Positions 18,475 through 27,431 are shown, counted from the stretch's first letter. The stretch is 64,000 bases of DNA from Rhodococcus jostii RHA1 (GCF_000014565.1 NC_008268.1:930001-994000), one strand, 5' to 3'. Made by a program: numbers and translations. The notes: generated from the sequence alone by a model not told the origin.

Positions 18475-19827
18475 TCAGCTGTGGAGCAGAAAATGTTCCA
18501 GCACGCGTGTACCGAACAGTAGTGCGTCGACCGGTACCCGTTCGTCGACACCGTGGAACAACGCGCTGAAATCCAGGTCGGCGGGCAGCTGCAGCGGAGC
18601 GAACCCGAAGCACCGGATGCCGAGCTTCGCGAACGCCTTGGCGTCGGTTCCACCCGACAGCATGTAGGGCACGGTCCGGGCACCGGGATCGTGCGCGAGG
18701 ATCGCGTCGTTCATGGCGTCGACCAGATGCCCGTCGAAGGTCGTCTCGTAGGAATCGAGCTTCGTGATCCATTCACGCTGGACGTCCGGTCCGATGAGCT
18801 CGTCGACAGTCGCCTCGAACTCGGCCTGCCTGCCGGGCAGGATCCGGCAGTCGACGACGGCCTCCGCGGTCTGCGGGATGACGTTGGCCTTGTAGCCGGC
18901 CGAGAGCATGGTCGGGTTCGCGGTGTCGCGGAGGGTGGCGCCGATGATGTTGGCGATGGTGCCGAGTTTCGCGAGGGTGCCGTCGAGGTCGGGCGACTTC
19001 GGGTCGAAGTCGAGTCCGGTCTCCGCACCCGCCGCTTCGAGGAATTCGGCCACCGAATCGGAGATGACCAACGGGAAGGTGTGCGCACCCAGCCGGGCGA
19101 CCGCCTGCGCCAGGATGGTGACGGCGTTGTCGGTGTGCAGGAACGAACCGTGCCCGGCCCGGCCCTTTGCCGTCAGCCGCATCCATCCGAGACCCTTCTC
19201 AGCGGTCTCGACGAGATAGAGCCTGCGGTCGGTGCCGTCCGGTCGCGGAACGGTCAGGGAGAAACCGCCGACCTCACCGACCGCTTCCGTCACACCCTCG
19301 AACAGATCGGGACGATTCTCGACGAGCCACTGGCAGCCGTACTTGCCACCGGCCTCCTCGTCGGCGACGAAGGCGAACACGAGGTCGCGGGGAGGAACGA
19401 TTCCCTCGGCCTTGAACTGGCGGGCCACCGCCAGGATCATCCCGACCATGTCCTTCATATCGACGGCGCCGCGACCCCACACGTATCCGTCCTCGACGGC
19501 TCCGGAGAACGGGTGGACGCGCCAGTCGGCCGGCTCGGCGGGAACGACGTCGAGGTGGCCGTGCAGCATGAGGGCGCCACGGTCGGGGTTCGAGCCCTTC
19601 AGCCGCGCGAACACGTTGCCGCGGCCCGGCGCACCCGACTCCACGTACTCGGTCTCGTAACCCACTTCCTGCAGCTGGGCCGCCACCCACTCCGCACACT
19701 CGCGTTCGCCCTTCGTCGTGGCGAGCTCTCCGGTGTTGGACGTGTCGAAGCGGATCAATGAACTGACGAGATCCACGACTTCGGCTTCGGCGCGACCCTG
19801 GCCTGCGGTTTCCTGTGTAGTTGGCAC
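18475..19827 (-). CDS. M20/M25/M40 family metallopeptidase
   Basis: The 450-residue protein is a two-zinc hydrolase of the ArgE/DapE/CPG2 superfamily, likely acting on small peptides or acyl-amino acids in the cytoplasm. Metal and catalytic motifs are [24 protein letters not shown], and [13 protein letters not shown] with the catalytic Glu pair. A dimerisation domain follows in the middle ([14 protein letters not shown]), and a late [10 protein letters not shown] completes the metal site. The order M20 gene to YbhB gene is conserved in mycobacteria (Rv2141c-Rv2140c). Exact substrate is not predictable. Confidence 0.93.
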   Translation of the reverse strand: MPTTQETAGQGRAEAEVVDLVSSLIRFDTSNTGELATTKGERECAEWVAAQLQEVGYETEYVESGAPGRGNVFARLKGSNPDRGALMLHGHLDVVPAEPADWRVHPFSGAVEDGYVWGRGAVDMKDMVGMILAVARQFKAEGIVPPRDLVFAFVADEEAGGKYGCQWLVENRPDLFEGVTEAVGEVGGFSLTVPRPDGTDRRLYLVETAEKGLGWMRLTAKGRAGHGSFLHTDNAVTILAQAVARLGAHTFPLVISDSVAEFLEAAGAETGLDFDPKSPDLDGTLAKLGTIANIIGATLRDTANPTMLSAGYKANVIPQTAEAVVDCRILPGRQAEFEATVDELIGPDVQREWITKLDSYETTFDGHLVDAMNDAILAHDPGARTVPYMLSGGTDAKAFAKLGIRCFGFAPLQLPADLDFSALFHGVDERVPVDALLFGTRVLEHFLLHS

Positions 19828-19938
19828 TCCACTTTCCTACCACCGCAGCAGCGGAAACGCTCAGGTGAGAGGGGCGATTTGGGCCGTGGCGGTTCATCGG
19901 TTAATCTTTTGCAGCACCCAGGAAATGGGGGCAGGCAA

Positions 19939-20024
19939 GTCCGAGTGGCGGAATGGCAGACGCGCTAGCTTGAGGTGCTAGTGTCCTATTAACGGACGTG
20001 GGGGTTCAAGTCCCCCCTCGGACA
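19939..20024 (+). tRNA. tRNA-Leu (anticodon GAG)
   Basis: The acceptor stem GTCCGAG pairs with CTCGGAC. A 5-bp anticodon stem (CTAGC/GCTAG) holds loop TTGAGGT with anticodon GAG, reading CUC. A long variable arm (GTCC/GGAC stem) marks a class II tRNA, and the T loop contains GTTCAAG. The 3' CCA is not encoded; the sequence after the discriminator A is CTC. Confidence 0.97.
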
Positions 20025-20045
20025 CTCTGAGTTGAGACAGACGAA

Positions 20046-20074
20046 AAGGCCCCGGTTCATCGAACCGGGGCCTT
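20046..20074 (+). terminator. Terminator after tRNA-Leu
   Basis: A perfect 13-bp stem with a 3-base ATC loop ends in CCTTCTTC, 21 bp beyond the tRNA. It separates the tRNA from the downstream SDR gene. Confidence 0.85.
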
Positions 20075-20096
20075 CTTCGTGAGAGGGCGAAGTTCG

Positions 20097-21551
20097 ATGG
20101 GTGAAACAGCGACGACGATCGATCCGGCGGATCTCGAAATCTGCCTGAAGGTTCTCGATCAGGCGGCGGAACTCGACGACGCGGATCCCGATGCCGTCAC
20201 GGTCCAGCGCGCCGTCGGTCACCTCTTCAAGAAGTTGAAGAAGCGCAGGCGGATCGCGGCCCGCGACGCCGTCTCCGAGGCCGACCGTCAGGTCGTCGCC
20301 GCGACCGCCACCGGTTCCCCCGATCGGATCGACGACGAGACCGCGGGCATCCCCCTCACGTCGAACGCCGACGGCGCATCCGCGGGCACCCTGATCCGGC
20401 CCCGCCCGTGCTACATCTGCAAGCAGCGGTACACCCGGGTCGACGCCTTCTACCACCAGCTGTGCCCCGACTGCGCGGCGAAGAGCCGTGCCAAGCGGGA
20501 CGCGCGCGCCGACCTCACCGGACGCCGGGCGCTGCTGACCGGCGGTCGCGCCAAGATCGGCATGTACATCGCGCTGCGGTTGCTCCGCGACGGAGCCCAC
20601 ACGACGATCACGACACGCTTCCCCAACGACGCCATCCGCCGCTTCAAGGCGATGGAGGACAGCAGCGAGTGGATCCATCGGCTGCGCGTCGTCGGTATCG
20701 ATCTGCGCGACCCGGCGCAGGTCGTCGCGCTGGCCGACTCCGTTGCCGCGCAGGGCCCGCTGGACATCCTGATCAACAACGCCGCACAGACGGTGCGACG
20801 TTCCCCCGGCGCCTACAGCGCGCTCGCCGATGCCGAGTCCGGCGCCCTTCCCTCCGGCGACCTGCCCGACGTCCTGACGTTCGGCAAGACGAGCGACGCC
20901 CACCCGGCGGCACTCGCCGGTTCGCTGTCCGACGTGTCCGCGATGGCGGGCGCCGCACTGTCCCCCGACGCGGTGAGCTCACTCGCACTGGTCGCGAAGT
21001 CGGCATCCCCCGATCGCATCGACCAGGGTCTGGCGATCGACGCCGGCGGACTCCTGCCCGACCTCGCGCACACGAACAGCTGGGTCCAGACGGTCGAGGA
21101 AGTCGACCCGATCGAGCTGCTCGAGGTGCAGTTGTGCAACTCGGTCGCCCCGTTCATCCTCGTGTCCCGACTGCGGCCCGCGATGGCGGCCGCAGGCGCC
21201 CGACGCAAGTACGTGGTGAACGTCTCCGCGATGGAGGGCCAGTTCAGCCGCGCCTACAAGGGTCCGGGGCACCCGCACACCAATATGGCGAAGGCCGCGC
21301 TGAACATGCTCACCCGCACCAGCGCCAAGGAGATGCTCGACGACGGCATCCTCATGACCGCAGTGGACACCGGATGGATCACCGACGAGCGGCCGCATTA
21401 CACCAAGATGCGCCTGGCCGACGAGGGTTTCCACGCCCCCCTCGACCTCGTCGACGGCGCCGCCCGCGTCTACGACCCCATCGTCCAGGGCGAGCAGGGC
21501 GTCGATCTCCACGGGTGCTTCCTGAAGGACTACGAACCCTCACCCTGGTGA
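20097..21551 (+). CDS. SDR-fold oxidoreductase with an N-terminal four-Cys zinc motif and no catalytic Tyr
   Basis: The 484-residue protein has three parts. Residues 1-100 are helical and charged. Residues 105-126 carry CYIC...CPDC (Cys105, 108, 123, 126), a likely zinc ribbon. From about 140 there is a Rossmann domain with LLTGGRAKIGMYIAL and LDILINNAAQTVRR, typical of NAD(P)-binding SDRs. A long insert of about 80 residues follows the NNA motif. At the active site the usual YxxxK reads TNMAK (Thr395, Lys399), so the catalytic Tyr is absent although VNVSAMEG retains Ser. I infer a non-canonical or non-catalytic role. It lies alone after the tRNA-Leu terminator, and ATG 20097 was chosen over upstream frame starts. 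Confidence 0.8.
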   Translation: MGETATTIDPADLEICLKVLDQAAELDDADPDAVTVQRAVGHLFKKLKKRRRIAARDAVSEADRQVVAATATGSPDRIDDETAGIPLTSNADGASAGTLIRPRPCYICKQRYTRVDAFYHQLCPDCAAKSRAKRDARADLTGRRALLTGGRAKIGMYIALRLLRDGAHTTITTRFPNDAIRRFKAMEDSSEWIHRLRVVGIDLRDPAQVVALADSVAAQGPLDILINNAAQTVRRSPGAYSALADAESGALPSGDLPDVLTFGKTSDAHPAALAGSLSDVSAMAGAALSPDAVSSLALVAKSASPDRIDQGLAIDAGGLLPDLAHTNSWVQTVEEVDPIELLEVQLCNSVAPFILVSRLRPAMAAAGARRKYVVNVSAMEGQFSRAYKGPGHPHTNMAKAALNMLTRTSAKEMLDDGILMTAVDTGWITDERPHYTKMRLADEGFHAPLDLVDGAARVYDPIVQGEQGVDLHGCFLKDYEPSPW

Positions 21552-21655
21552 TCGAGCACCGCTCGGGTCCGCCTACGAGAGCATCGACACAGCCGCAGCA
21601 CTCTCCGGCACGGGGATAATAGGGTCGTACCGATACCTGCAAATGGAGGCGCTTC

Positions 21656-22072
21656 ATGGCGATAGCCGTTGTCCACCGAGACAGCCCGGAAGGCCGGGCG
21701 GCCATCGTCCACGCCGCCCGCGAGGCTGTGCAACGACGGGAACAGCTGCTCGTCCTCCACGTCCTCGACGACGACCCCGGGCAGGACGCCGAGTCCGACC
21801 GGTCCGCCTTGCGCGCCGAGATCCAGGCGACGCTCGAGGGCGGCGGGGTCGGCGAGTCGTCGTGGGAACTGCGCACCAACGAACACGACGGCGATCAGGT
21901 GAGCGCACTGTGCGCGCTGGTGGACAGCAGCGGTGCGGATCTGCTCGTCGTGGGTACCCGGCGGATGTCCCCGATCGGCAAGTTCCTCCTGGAACGGTGG
22001 CTGCAGCGCCTCCTGCTCGAGGTCGACATTCCGATTCTGGTGGTCAAGGAAGACGTGCGCGGCACCGCCTGA
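21656..22072 (+). CDS. Universal stress protein (UspA) family protein
   Basis: This single-domain 138-residue USP has the alpha/beta fold, beginning AIAVVHRDSPEGRAAIVHAA and ending with ADLLVVGTRRMSPIGKFLLE and VDIPILVVK. The ATP-binding USPs have G-2x-G-9x-G(S/T); here GTRRMSPIGKFLLERW lacks the second half, so ATP binding is doubtful. GGAGG lies just before the ATG. A GATAAT sequence at 21616-21621 could be its -10. Role is unknown. Confidence 0.85.
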   Translation: MAIAVVHRDSPEGRAAIVHAAREAVQRREQLLVLHVLDDDPGQDAESDRSALRAEIQATLEGGGVGESSWELRTNEHDGDQVSALCALVDSSGADLLVVGTRRMSPIGKFLLERWLQRLLLEVDIPILVVKEDVRGTA

Positions 22073-22149
22073 GCCCGTTACCCGGCGGATCCGGCCGGGC
22101 GACGCCTACGATGGCGTAGGGGGGAACTTCGGATGTCAGGGGTGCATCG

Positions 22150-22557
22150 ATGGGGAGCGTCTTCTACGAGGTCGTCGCCGACGCCACTGCCGTCGCGCAC
22201 CTGATCTTCATCCTCTACGTCGTGTGCGGCGGGTTTCTCGCCTGGCACTGGCCGCGCACCATCGCCCTCCACGTCGCTGCGGTGGCCTGGGGATTCACCG
22301 GTCTCCTCGTCGGCATCGACTGTCCGCTGACGCATGTGGAGAGCTGGGCCCGGGTCCGCGCCGGGCAGGACCCACTCCCCTCGTCCGGGTTCATCTCCCA
22401 CTACCTCACCGGGGTCGTCTACCCGGAATCCGCCGCGGGAGCGATCCAAACTCTCGTCGCGCTCGGCGTCGTCACCTCGTGGGTCGGCTACGTCGTCCTG
22501 CGACTCCGCACCCGGGTGCCCCTCGCACCCACCCATCCGGGCGGCACCGGAGCCTGA
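22150..22557 (+). CDS. DUF2784 family membrane protein
   Basis: The 135-residue protein has about four hydrophobic helices and matches DUF2784, with the typical AHLIFILYVVCGGFLAW at the N-terminus, CPLTHVESWARVRAG in the middle and SSGFISHYLTGVVYPE in the loop before the last helix. Family function is unknown. It probably sits in the plasma membrane. The downstream enoyl-reductase-like gene starts 36 bp later. Confidence 0.85.
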   Translation: MGSVFYEVVADATAVAHLIFILYVVCGGFLAWHWPRTIALHVAAVAWGFTGLLVGIDCPLTHVESWARVRAGQDPLPSSGFISHYLTGVVYPESAAGAIQTLVALGVVTSWVGYVVLRLRTRVPLAPTHPGGTGA

Positions 22558-22567
22558 GCGCGTCCTT

Positions 22568-22587
22568 ACCCTACCGCCGAGTAGGGT
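22568..22587. promoter_or_regulatory. 7-bp inverted repeat over the ribosome binding site of the next gene
   Basis: ACCCTAC-N6-GTAGGGT lies 7 to 26 bases before the ATG at 22594. The right arm contains AGGG, the likely Shine-Dalgarno. It can be an operator for a dimeric repressor or an RNA hairpin hiding the ribosome binding site. Confidence 0.5.
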
Positions 22588-22593
22588 CGTGCC

Positions 22594-23838
22594 ATGACAG
22601 ACAGCGCACGTGAATTGGACCTCGTCGTGTACGGGGCCACCGGCTTCGTCGGCAAGCTTCTGGCCGACTATCTCGCACAGCACGCACCAGAAGGCGTGCG
22701 GATCGCGCTCGCGGGGCGCACAGCCGCCAAGCTCGAAGCGGTGCGGTCCTCGCTCGGACCTCGCGCGGCCGAGTGGCCCGTCATCGTCGCGAACTCCGAC
22801 GACGCCGCGTCACTCGCAGCGTTGGCGGCACGCACCCGCGTGGTCGCGACGACGGTCGGGCCCTACGCCAAGTACGGTCACGCCCTCGCCTCGGTCTGCG
22901 CCGAGGCGGGCACCGACTACGTCGACCTCACCGGGGAGGTGTTGTTCGTCCGCGAGAGCATCGACGCCAACCACGAACGGGCCCGCGAGACCGGCGCCCG
23001 CATCGTCCATTCCTGTGGATTCGACTCCATTCCGTCCGATCTCGGGGTGCACGTCCTGCACGAGAAGGTCCAGGAGGACGGCGCCGGCGAACTCACCGAC
23101 ACCACGCTGGTGGTCACGTCCGTGCGGGGCGGCGTCAGCGGCGGCACGATCGATTCGCTGCGCACGCAGGTGGACGTATCGAAGAAGGATCCGGCGCTAC
23201 GCCGTCTCGCGGCTTCGCCGTACTCCATGAGCCCCGACCGCTCGAAGGAACCGGACCTCGGCAAGCAATCCGACATGAGCGTGGTCAAGGGCGAGGACAT
23301 CGCGCCCGGTCTGAAGGGGTGGAAGGCACCCTTCTTCATGGGCCCCTACAACACGCGCGTCGTGCGCCGCAGCAACGCGCTCCGCGACTGGGCCTACGGC
23401 CGGAAGTTCAAATACCGGGAGGTCATGAATGTCGGGAGCTCCCCGATCACACCGGTGATCGCGGGTGCGGTGGCCGCGGGCCTCGGCGGGATGATCGTCG
23501 GAATGGCCCTCCCGCCCACCCGGTACGTCCTCGACCGCGTTCTGCCCTCACCGGGCGACGGTCCCAGCGAGGAGGCGCAACGCAAGGGCCACTTCACCAT
23601 GGACGTGTACACGACCACCAGCACGGGCGCGCGCTATACGTCGCGGGTGAAGGCGAAGGGCGACCCCGGATACAGCGCCACCGCGGTGATGCTCGGCGAA
23701 TCCGCGTTGAGCCTCGCCCTCGGCGGCGATGCACTACCGGACGCCACCGGTGTCCTCACCCCCGCGACGGCACTGGGCGACGTCCTGGTGACACGGCTGC
23801 GCGACGCGGGCTTCGAGATCTCTGCACGCAAACTGTGA
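22594..23838 (+). CDS. Saccharopine dehydrogenase-like / trans-acting enoyl reductase family protein
   Basis: The 414-residue protein begins with a Rossmann motif, VYGATGFVGKLLADYLA (GATGFVG), and continues with AGRTAAKLEAVR, TTVGPYAKYG, DLTGEVLFV and SCGFDSIPSDLG, all hallmarks of the mycobacterial family that includes the polyketide trans-enoyl-reductase Rv2953. A hydrophobic segment near residues 283-305 (TPVIAGAVAAGLGGMIVGMA) could attach it to the membrane. No polyketide synthase is nearby, so the substrate is unknown; lipid modification is the family-based guess. A strong hairpin follows the gene. Confidence 0.87.
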   Translation: MTDSARELDLVVYGATGFVGKLLADYLAQHAPEGVRIALAGRTAAKLEAVRSSLGPRAAEWPVIVANSDDAASLAALAARTRVVATTVGPYAKYGHALASVCAEAGTDYVDLTGEVLFVRESIDANHERARETGARIVHSCGFDSIPSDLGVHVLHEKVQEDGAGELTDTTLVVTSVRGGVSGGTIDSLRTQVDVSKKDPALRRLAASPYSMSPDRSKEPDLGKQSDMSVVKGEDIAPGLKGWKAPFFMGPYNTRVVRRSNALRDWAYGRKFKYREVMNVGSSPITPVIAGAVAAGLGGMIVGMALPPTRYVLDRVLPSPGDGPSEEAQRKGHFTMDVYTTTSTGARYTSRVKAKGDPGYSATAVMLGESALSLALGGDALPDATGVLTPATALGDVLVTRLRDAGFEISARKL

Positions 23839-23844
23839 GCGGTT

Positions 23845-23871
23845 GGGCGCGTGTGAAGATGACACGCGCCC
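23845..23871 (+). terminator. Terminator after the enoyl-reductase-like gene
   Basis: A perfect 10-bp GC-rich stem (23845-23854 with 23862-23871) with a 7-base loop starts 7 bp after the stop codon at 23838. Confidence 0.8.
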
Positions 23872-23896
23872 ACCCCTCCCGCTAATGTCGACCCTT

Positions 23897-23916
23897 GTGC
23901 GCGGACAGCCGCGCAC
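23897..23916 (+). promoter_or_regulatory. 8-bp inverted repeat before the Cys-Cys leader
   Basis: GTGCGCGG-ACAG-CCGCGCAC is a perfect 8-bp dyad 25 bp before the leader start. It could be an operator or a 5'-leader hairpin; nothing in the sequence decides. Confidence 0.45.
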
Positions 23917-23940
23917 GCGACGAGAGACACGGGAGTCCGA

Positions 23941-24042
23941 GTGAACGGCACGAGCGCGCAGGCAGGCCCCGCGGCCTCGCTCGCCCTCATGCCCTTCTGG
24001 CCCTCCCGCCGAGGCCATGCCTTCGACCAGGGATGTTGCTGA
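23941..24042 (+). CDS. Short leader ORF ending in Cys-Cys before tauE
   Basis: A 33-codon ORF starts at GTG 23941, five bases after GGGAG, and ends TGT-TGC-TGA. The product begins MNGTSAQAG and ends FDQGCC; it has no other cysteines. The Cys codons at 24034-24039 sit just before a hairpin (24041-24060) and 59 bases before the tauE ATG. Actinobacterial short ORFs with consecutive Cys codons are known cysteine-responsive attenuators of sulfur genes. I infer that translation of this ORF senses Cys-tRNA and controls tauE. Confidence 0.65.
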   Translation: MNGTSAQAGPAASLALMPFWPSRRGHAFDQGCC

Positions 24043-24063
24043 CCAGCCTGCTCGCTGGTCTTT
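24041..24063 (+). promoter_or_regulatory. Attenuator-like hairpin overlapping the leader stop codon
   Basis: GACCAGC-CTGCTC-GCTGGTC forms a perfect 7-bp stem directly overlapping the leader TGA, and is followed by TTT. A ribosome stalled at the two Cys codons would sit on or beside it. It is likely to be a terminator or translational attenuator for tauE. Confidence 0.6.
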
Positions 24064-24100
24064 GCTGCCCTGACGGTTCGCTCTCTCGGTCGGAGTCTCG

Positions 24101-25066
24101 ATGTTCAAACTCTTGATTTTCACGCTGGTCGGCGTGGGTGCCCAGCTGGTCGACGGCGCTCTCGGCATGGCCTTCGGCGTGACTGCGACCACCCTGCTCG
24201 TGTTCAGCGGCGTCGGACCGGCACACGCCAGCGCAGCAGTGCATTTCGCCGAGGTCGGCACCACACTCGCCTCCGGCGCGTCGCACTGGCGGTTCCGCAA
24301 CATCGACTGGTCCCTCGTCCTGCGCCTCGGCGTCCCCGGCGCCGCCGGCGCGTTCCTCGGTGCGACGGTGCTGTCCCAGTTGTCGACGGCCGCCGCCGTT
24401 CCCGTGACGTCGACGATCCTGCTGGCGATCGGTATCTACGTCCTCCTCCGCTTCTCCATCCGTCCTCCCGCCGTCAACGACGCCCGGACGTCGCCGCACA
24501 CGGCGAAGTTCCTGTCACCGCTCGGACTGTTCGGTGGATTCATCGACGCGAGCGGCGGCGGCGGCTGGGGGCCGATCACCACCAGCACGCTGCTCTCGCG
24601 CGGCAAGACCGCACCGCGCACCGTCATCGGTTCGGTCAGCGCGTCGGAGTTCCTGGTGTCCGCCGCGGCCAGCATCGGTTTCATCTTCGGTCTCGGCAGC
24701 GACTTCTTCGACAACATCCCCATCATCGCGGGGCTGGCCCTCGGCGGCATCATCGCCGCCCCGCTCGCCGCGTGGCTCGTCAGCCGGGTGCCCGCGACCC
24801 TTCTGGGTACCGGTGTCGGCGGCATCATCATCATCACCAACGCGCAGAAGCTGTTCAAGACGTTCGAGGTGACCGGCGTCGCCGCGACCCTGGGGTACCT
24901 CGCTCTCGTCGCGGTGTGGGCCGGACTGCTGGTCGTCGCCTGGCGCCGCTCGCGTCTCAGCGCGGCAGAGGCCGCGGGCGATCTGCACCGGATCGACTCC
25001 GAGAACGACACGCCGATCGAGTCGGAAGCCCCGTCGCTGGAGCCGTCCACCGGCGAGAAGGCCTGA
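24101..25066 (+). CDS. Sulfite exporter TauE/SafE family protein
   Basis: The 321-residue membrane protein has about eight hydrophobic helices in two repeats, as in TauE/SafE (DUF81) exporters that move sulfite, sulfoacetate or related organosulfur anions. Family features are GVGAQLVDGALGMAFGVT in helix 1, HFAEVGTTLASG, and GGFIDASGGGGWGPITTS starting the second repeat. A polar C-terminal tail of about 40 residues is cytoplasmic. The preceding Cys-Cys leader and hairpin indicate control by cysteine supply, which fits an exporter of a sulfur compound. GGAG lies 6 bases before the ATG. Confidence 0.92.
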   Translation: MFKLLIFTLVGVGAQLVDGALGMAFGVTATTLLVFSGVGPAHASAAVHFAEVGTTLASGASHWRFRNIDWSLVLRLGVPGAAGAFLGATVLSQLSTAAAVPVTSTILLAIGIYVLLRFSIRPPAVNDARTSPHTAKFLSPLGLFGGFIDASGGGGWGPITTSTLLSRGKTAPRTVIGSVSASEFLVSAAASIGFIFGLGSDFFDNIPIIAGLALGGIIAAPLAAWLVSRVPATLLGTGVGGIIIITNAQKLFKTFEVTGVAATLGYLALVAVWAGLLVVAWRRSRLSAAEAAGDLHRIDSENDTPIESEAPSLEPSTGEKA

Positions 25067-25114
25067 CCTCACCTCCCACCCTCCCCTCCGCAGGACATCT
25101 GCCACACCGCATCC

Positions 25115-25128
25115 TTACCAGCGGGTAA
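25115..25128. promoter_or_regulatory. TTACC-N4-GGTAA inverted repeat upstream of glcB
   Basis: A short perfect dyad lies 60 bp before the malate synthase start, in the position expected for an operator in the glcB promoter. The regulator cannot be named from sequence. Confidence 0.4.
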
Positions 25129-25188
25129 CATTGGTTGCGGTTCGTGGCACCCGTCCGGTGCTCCAAGTGCGGAACAGTGAGGCATTTC

Positions 25189-27372
25189 ATGACTGAGCGT
25201 GTTGAGGTCGGCGGTCTGCAGGTCGCGAAGGTGCTCTACGACTTCGTGAACGAGGAGGCGCTGCCCGGGACCGGGGTGGACGCCGACGGGTTCTGGTCGG
25301 GTGCGGCCACGGTGATCGACGAGCTGGCGCCGAAGAACAAGGCCCTGCTGTCCACCCGCGACGACCTGCAGGCCCGGATCGACGGCTGGCACCGCGACCG
25401 GGCCGGGACCGCGATCGACCCGGCCGAGTACAAGGCGTTCCTGACCGAGATCGGGTACCTGGTGCCCGAACCGGCCCCCTTCGAGGTGTCCACGGCGAAC
25501 GTGGACACCGAGATCACCGCCACCGCCGGCCCGCAGCTGGTGGTCCCGGTCCTCAACGCCCGCTTCGCCCTGAACGCCTCCAACGCCCGGTGGGGGTCGC
25601 TGTACGACGCCCTGTACGGCACCAACGCCATCCCCGACGACGGCGGCGCGGAGGCGGGCGCCACCTACAACAAGGTCCGCGGCGACCGGGTCATCGCCTG
25701 GGCCCGCACCTTCCTCGACACCGCCGCCCCCCTCGCGCAGGGGTCGCACGCCGACGCCGCCCGCTACACCGTCGACGGCACCGCGCTGACCGTGCAGCTC
25801 GCCGACGGCACCGTCACCGGGCTGGCGGAGCCGGGTAAGTTCGTCGGCTACCTCGGCGACCCGGCCGCCCCGACCAGTGTGCTGCTGCGCAATCACGGGT
25901 TGCACGCGGAAATCCAGATCGACCCCACCTCCCCGATCGGGTCCACCGACACCGCCGGGGTCAAGGACGTGGTGCTCGAGTCCGCGGTCACCACCATCAT
26001 GGACTTCGAGGACTCCGTCGCCGCCGTCGACGCCGACGACAAGGTGATCGGCTACCGCAACTGGCTGGGCCTCAACCGCGGCGACCTGACCGAGGAGATG
26101 ACCAAGGGCGGCACCGCGTTCACCCGCCGCCTCAACCCGGACCGCACCTACACCGCCCCGGACGGGTCCGAGCTCACCCTGCACGGGCGGTCGCTGCTGT
26201 TCGTCCGCAACGTCGGGCACCTGATGACCACCCCGGCGATCCTGCACGGCGACGGCACCGAAATCCCCGAGGGCATCCTCGACGCCCTGATCACCTCCCT
26301 GTGCGCCGTCCACGGACTCAGCACGGGCGAGGCGACGGGGCCGTTGGTCAACTCCCGCACCGGGTCGATCTACATCGTCAAACCCAAGCAGCACGGCCCC
26401 GACGAGGTCGCGTTCACCACCGAACTGTTCGGCCGCGTCGAGCAGGTCCTCGGGCTGCCCGCCAACACCCTCAAGGTCGGCATCATGGACGAGGAACGCC
26501 GCACCACCGTCAACCTCGCCGCCTGCATCAACGAAGCCCGGGAGCGGGTGGTGTTCATCAACACCGGGTTCCTCGACCGCACCGGCGACGAGATCCACAC
26601 CTCGATGGAGGCCGGGCCGATGATCCGCAAGGCCGAGATGAAGAAGCAGACCTGGATCACCGCCTACGAGGACTGGAACGTCGACACCGGACTCGCCTGC
26701 GGGCTGCAGGGGCGGGCGCAGATCGGCAAGGGCATGTGGGCGATGACCGAGCTGATGGCCGAGATGCTCGACCAGAAGATCGGCCACCCCAAGGCCGGCG
26801 CGAACACCGCATGGGTGCCGTCCCCGACCGGGGCCACCCTGCACGCCACCCACTACCACCAGGTCGACGTCGTCGCCGTCCAAAACCAGCTGAAGGGCAC
26901 CCGGCGGGCCACCCTCGACGAGATCCTCACCATCCCCCTCGCCCCCAGCACCGACTGGTCCGACGCCGAGAAACAGGAAGAACTCGACAACAACTGCCAG
27001 TCCATCCTCGGCTACGTGGTCCGCTGGATCGACGCCGGCGTCGGCTGCTCCAAGGTCCCCGACATCCACGACGTCGCCCTGATGGAAGACCGCGCCACCC
27101 TCCGCATCTCCTCCCAGCTGCTGGCGAACTGGATCCGGCACGGCGTGGTCACCGCCGACCAGGTCGTGCAGTCACTGCAACGGATGGCCCCGATCGTGGA
27201 CCGGCAGAACCAGAACGACCCCACCTACCGGCCCCTGGCCCCGGACTTCGACACCAACATCGCCTTCCAGGCCGCGAAGGAACTCATCCTCGACGGCACC
27301 ACCCAACCCTCCGGCTACACCGAACCGATCCTGCACCGCCGCCGCCGCGAATACAAAGCAGCCAACGCCTGA
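25189..27372 (+). CDS. glcB: Malate synthase G
   Basis: The enzyme condenses glyoxylate with acetyl-CoA to malate, closing the glyoxylate shunt. The 727-residue protein is of isoform G length. Active-site landmarks are the Mg-binding [39 protein letters not shown] [33 protein letters not shown] and the CoA-side [11 protein letters not shown] 25189 after TGAGG gives the mycobacterial-type N-terminus; an upstream in-frame extension to 25135 is not family-like. Third codon positions are almost all G or C, more so than its neighbours, suggesting high expression. A large perfect palindrome follows. Confidence 0.97.
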   Translation: MTERVEVGGLQVAKVLYDFVNEEALPGTGVDADGFWSGAATVIDELAPKNKALLSTRDDLQARIDGWHRDRAGTAIDPAEYKAFLTEIGYLVPEPAPFEVSTANVDTEITATAGPQLVVPVLNARFALNASNARWGSLYDALYGTNAIPDDGGAEAGATYNKVRGDRVIAWARTFLDTAAPLAQGSHADAARYTVDGTALTVQLADGTVTGLAEPGKFVGYLGDPAAPTSVLLRNHGLHAEIQIDPTSPIGSTDTAGVKDVVLESAVTTIMDFEDSVAAVDADDKVIGYRNWLGLNRGDLTEEMTKGGTAFTRRLNPDRTYTAPDGSELTLHGRSLLFVRNVGHLMTTPAILHGDGTEIPEGILDALITSLCAVHGLSTGEATGPLVNSRTGSIYIVKPKQHGPDEVAFTTELFGRVEQVLGLPANTLKVGIMDEERRTTVNLAACINEARERVVFINTGFLDRTGDEIHTSMEAGPMIRKAEMKKQTWITAYEDWNVDTGLACGLQGRAQIGKGMWAMTELMAEMLDQKIGHPKAGANTAWVPSPTGATLHATHYHQVDVVAVQNQLKGTRRATLDEILTIPLAPSTDWSDAEKQEELDNNCQSILGYVVRWIDAGVGCSKVPDIHDVALMEDRATLRISSQLLANWIRHGVVTADQVVQSLQRMAPIVDRQNQNDPTYRPLAPDFDTNIAFQAAKELILDGTTQPSGYTEPILHRRRREYKAANA

Positions 27373-27385
27373 CCGGTAGTTTCCC

Positions 27386-27431
27386 CACGTGAGTGGCGAA
27401 GCGTCCCGCGGGACGCTTCGCCACTCACGTG
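27386..27431. terminator. 46-bp perfect palindrome after glcB
   Basis: Two perfect 23-bp arms meet with no loop (27386-27408 and 27409-27431), 13 bp after the glcB stop. As RNA it would be a very stable hairpin, so a terminator is the simplest reading. Its outer end, CACGTGAGT, resembles the outer end of the arms that flank the IS (CCCGTGAGT). Confidence 0.75.

Noticed and set aside
19939..20024. tRNA-Leu as an integration site
   Set aside because: No integrase, no repeated tRNA 3' end and ordinary chromosomal genes on both sides.
25069..27141. 690-residue minus-strand frame opposite glcB
   Set aside because: Antisense shadow of malate synthase; Gly/Val/Asp-rich with no domain.
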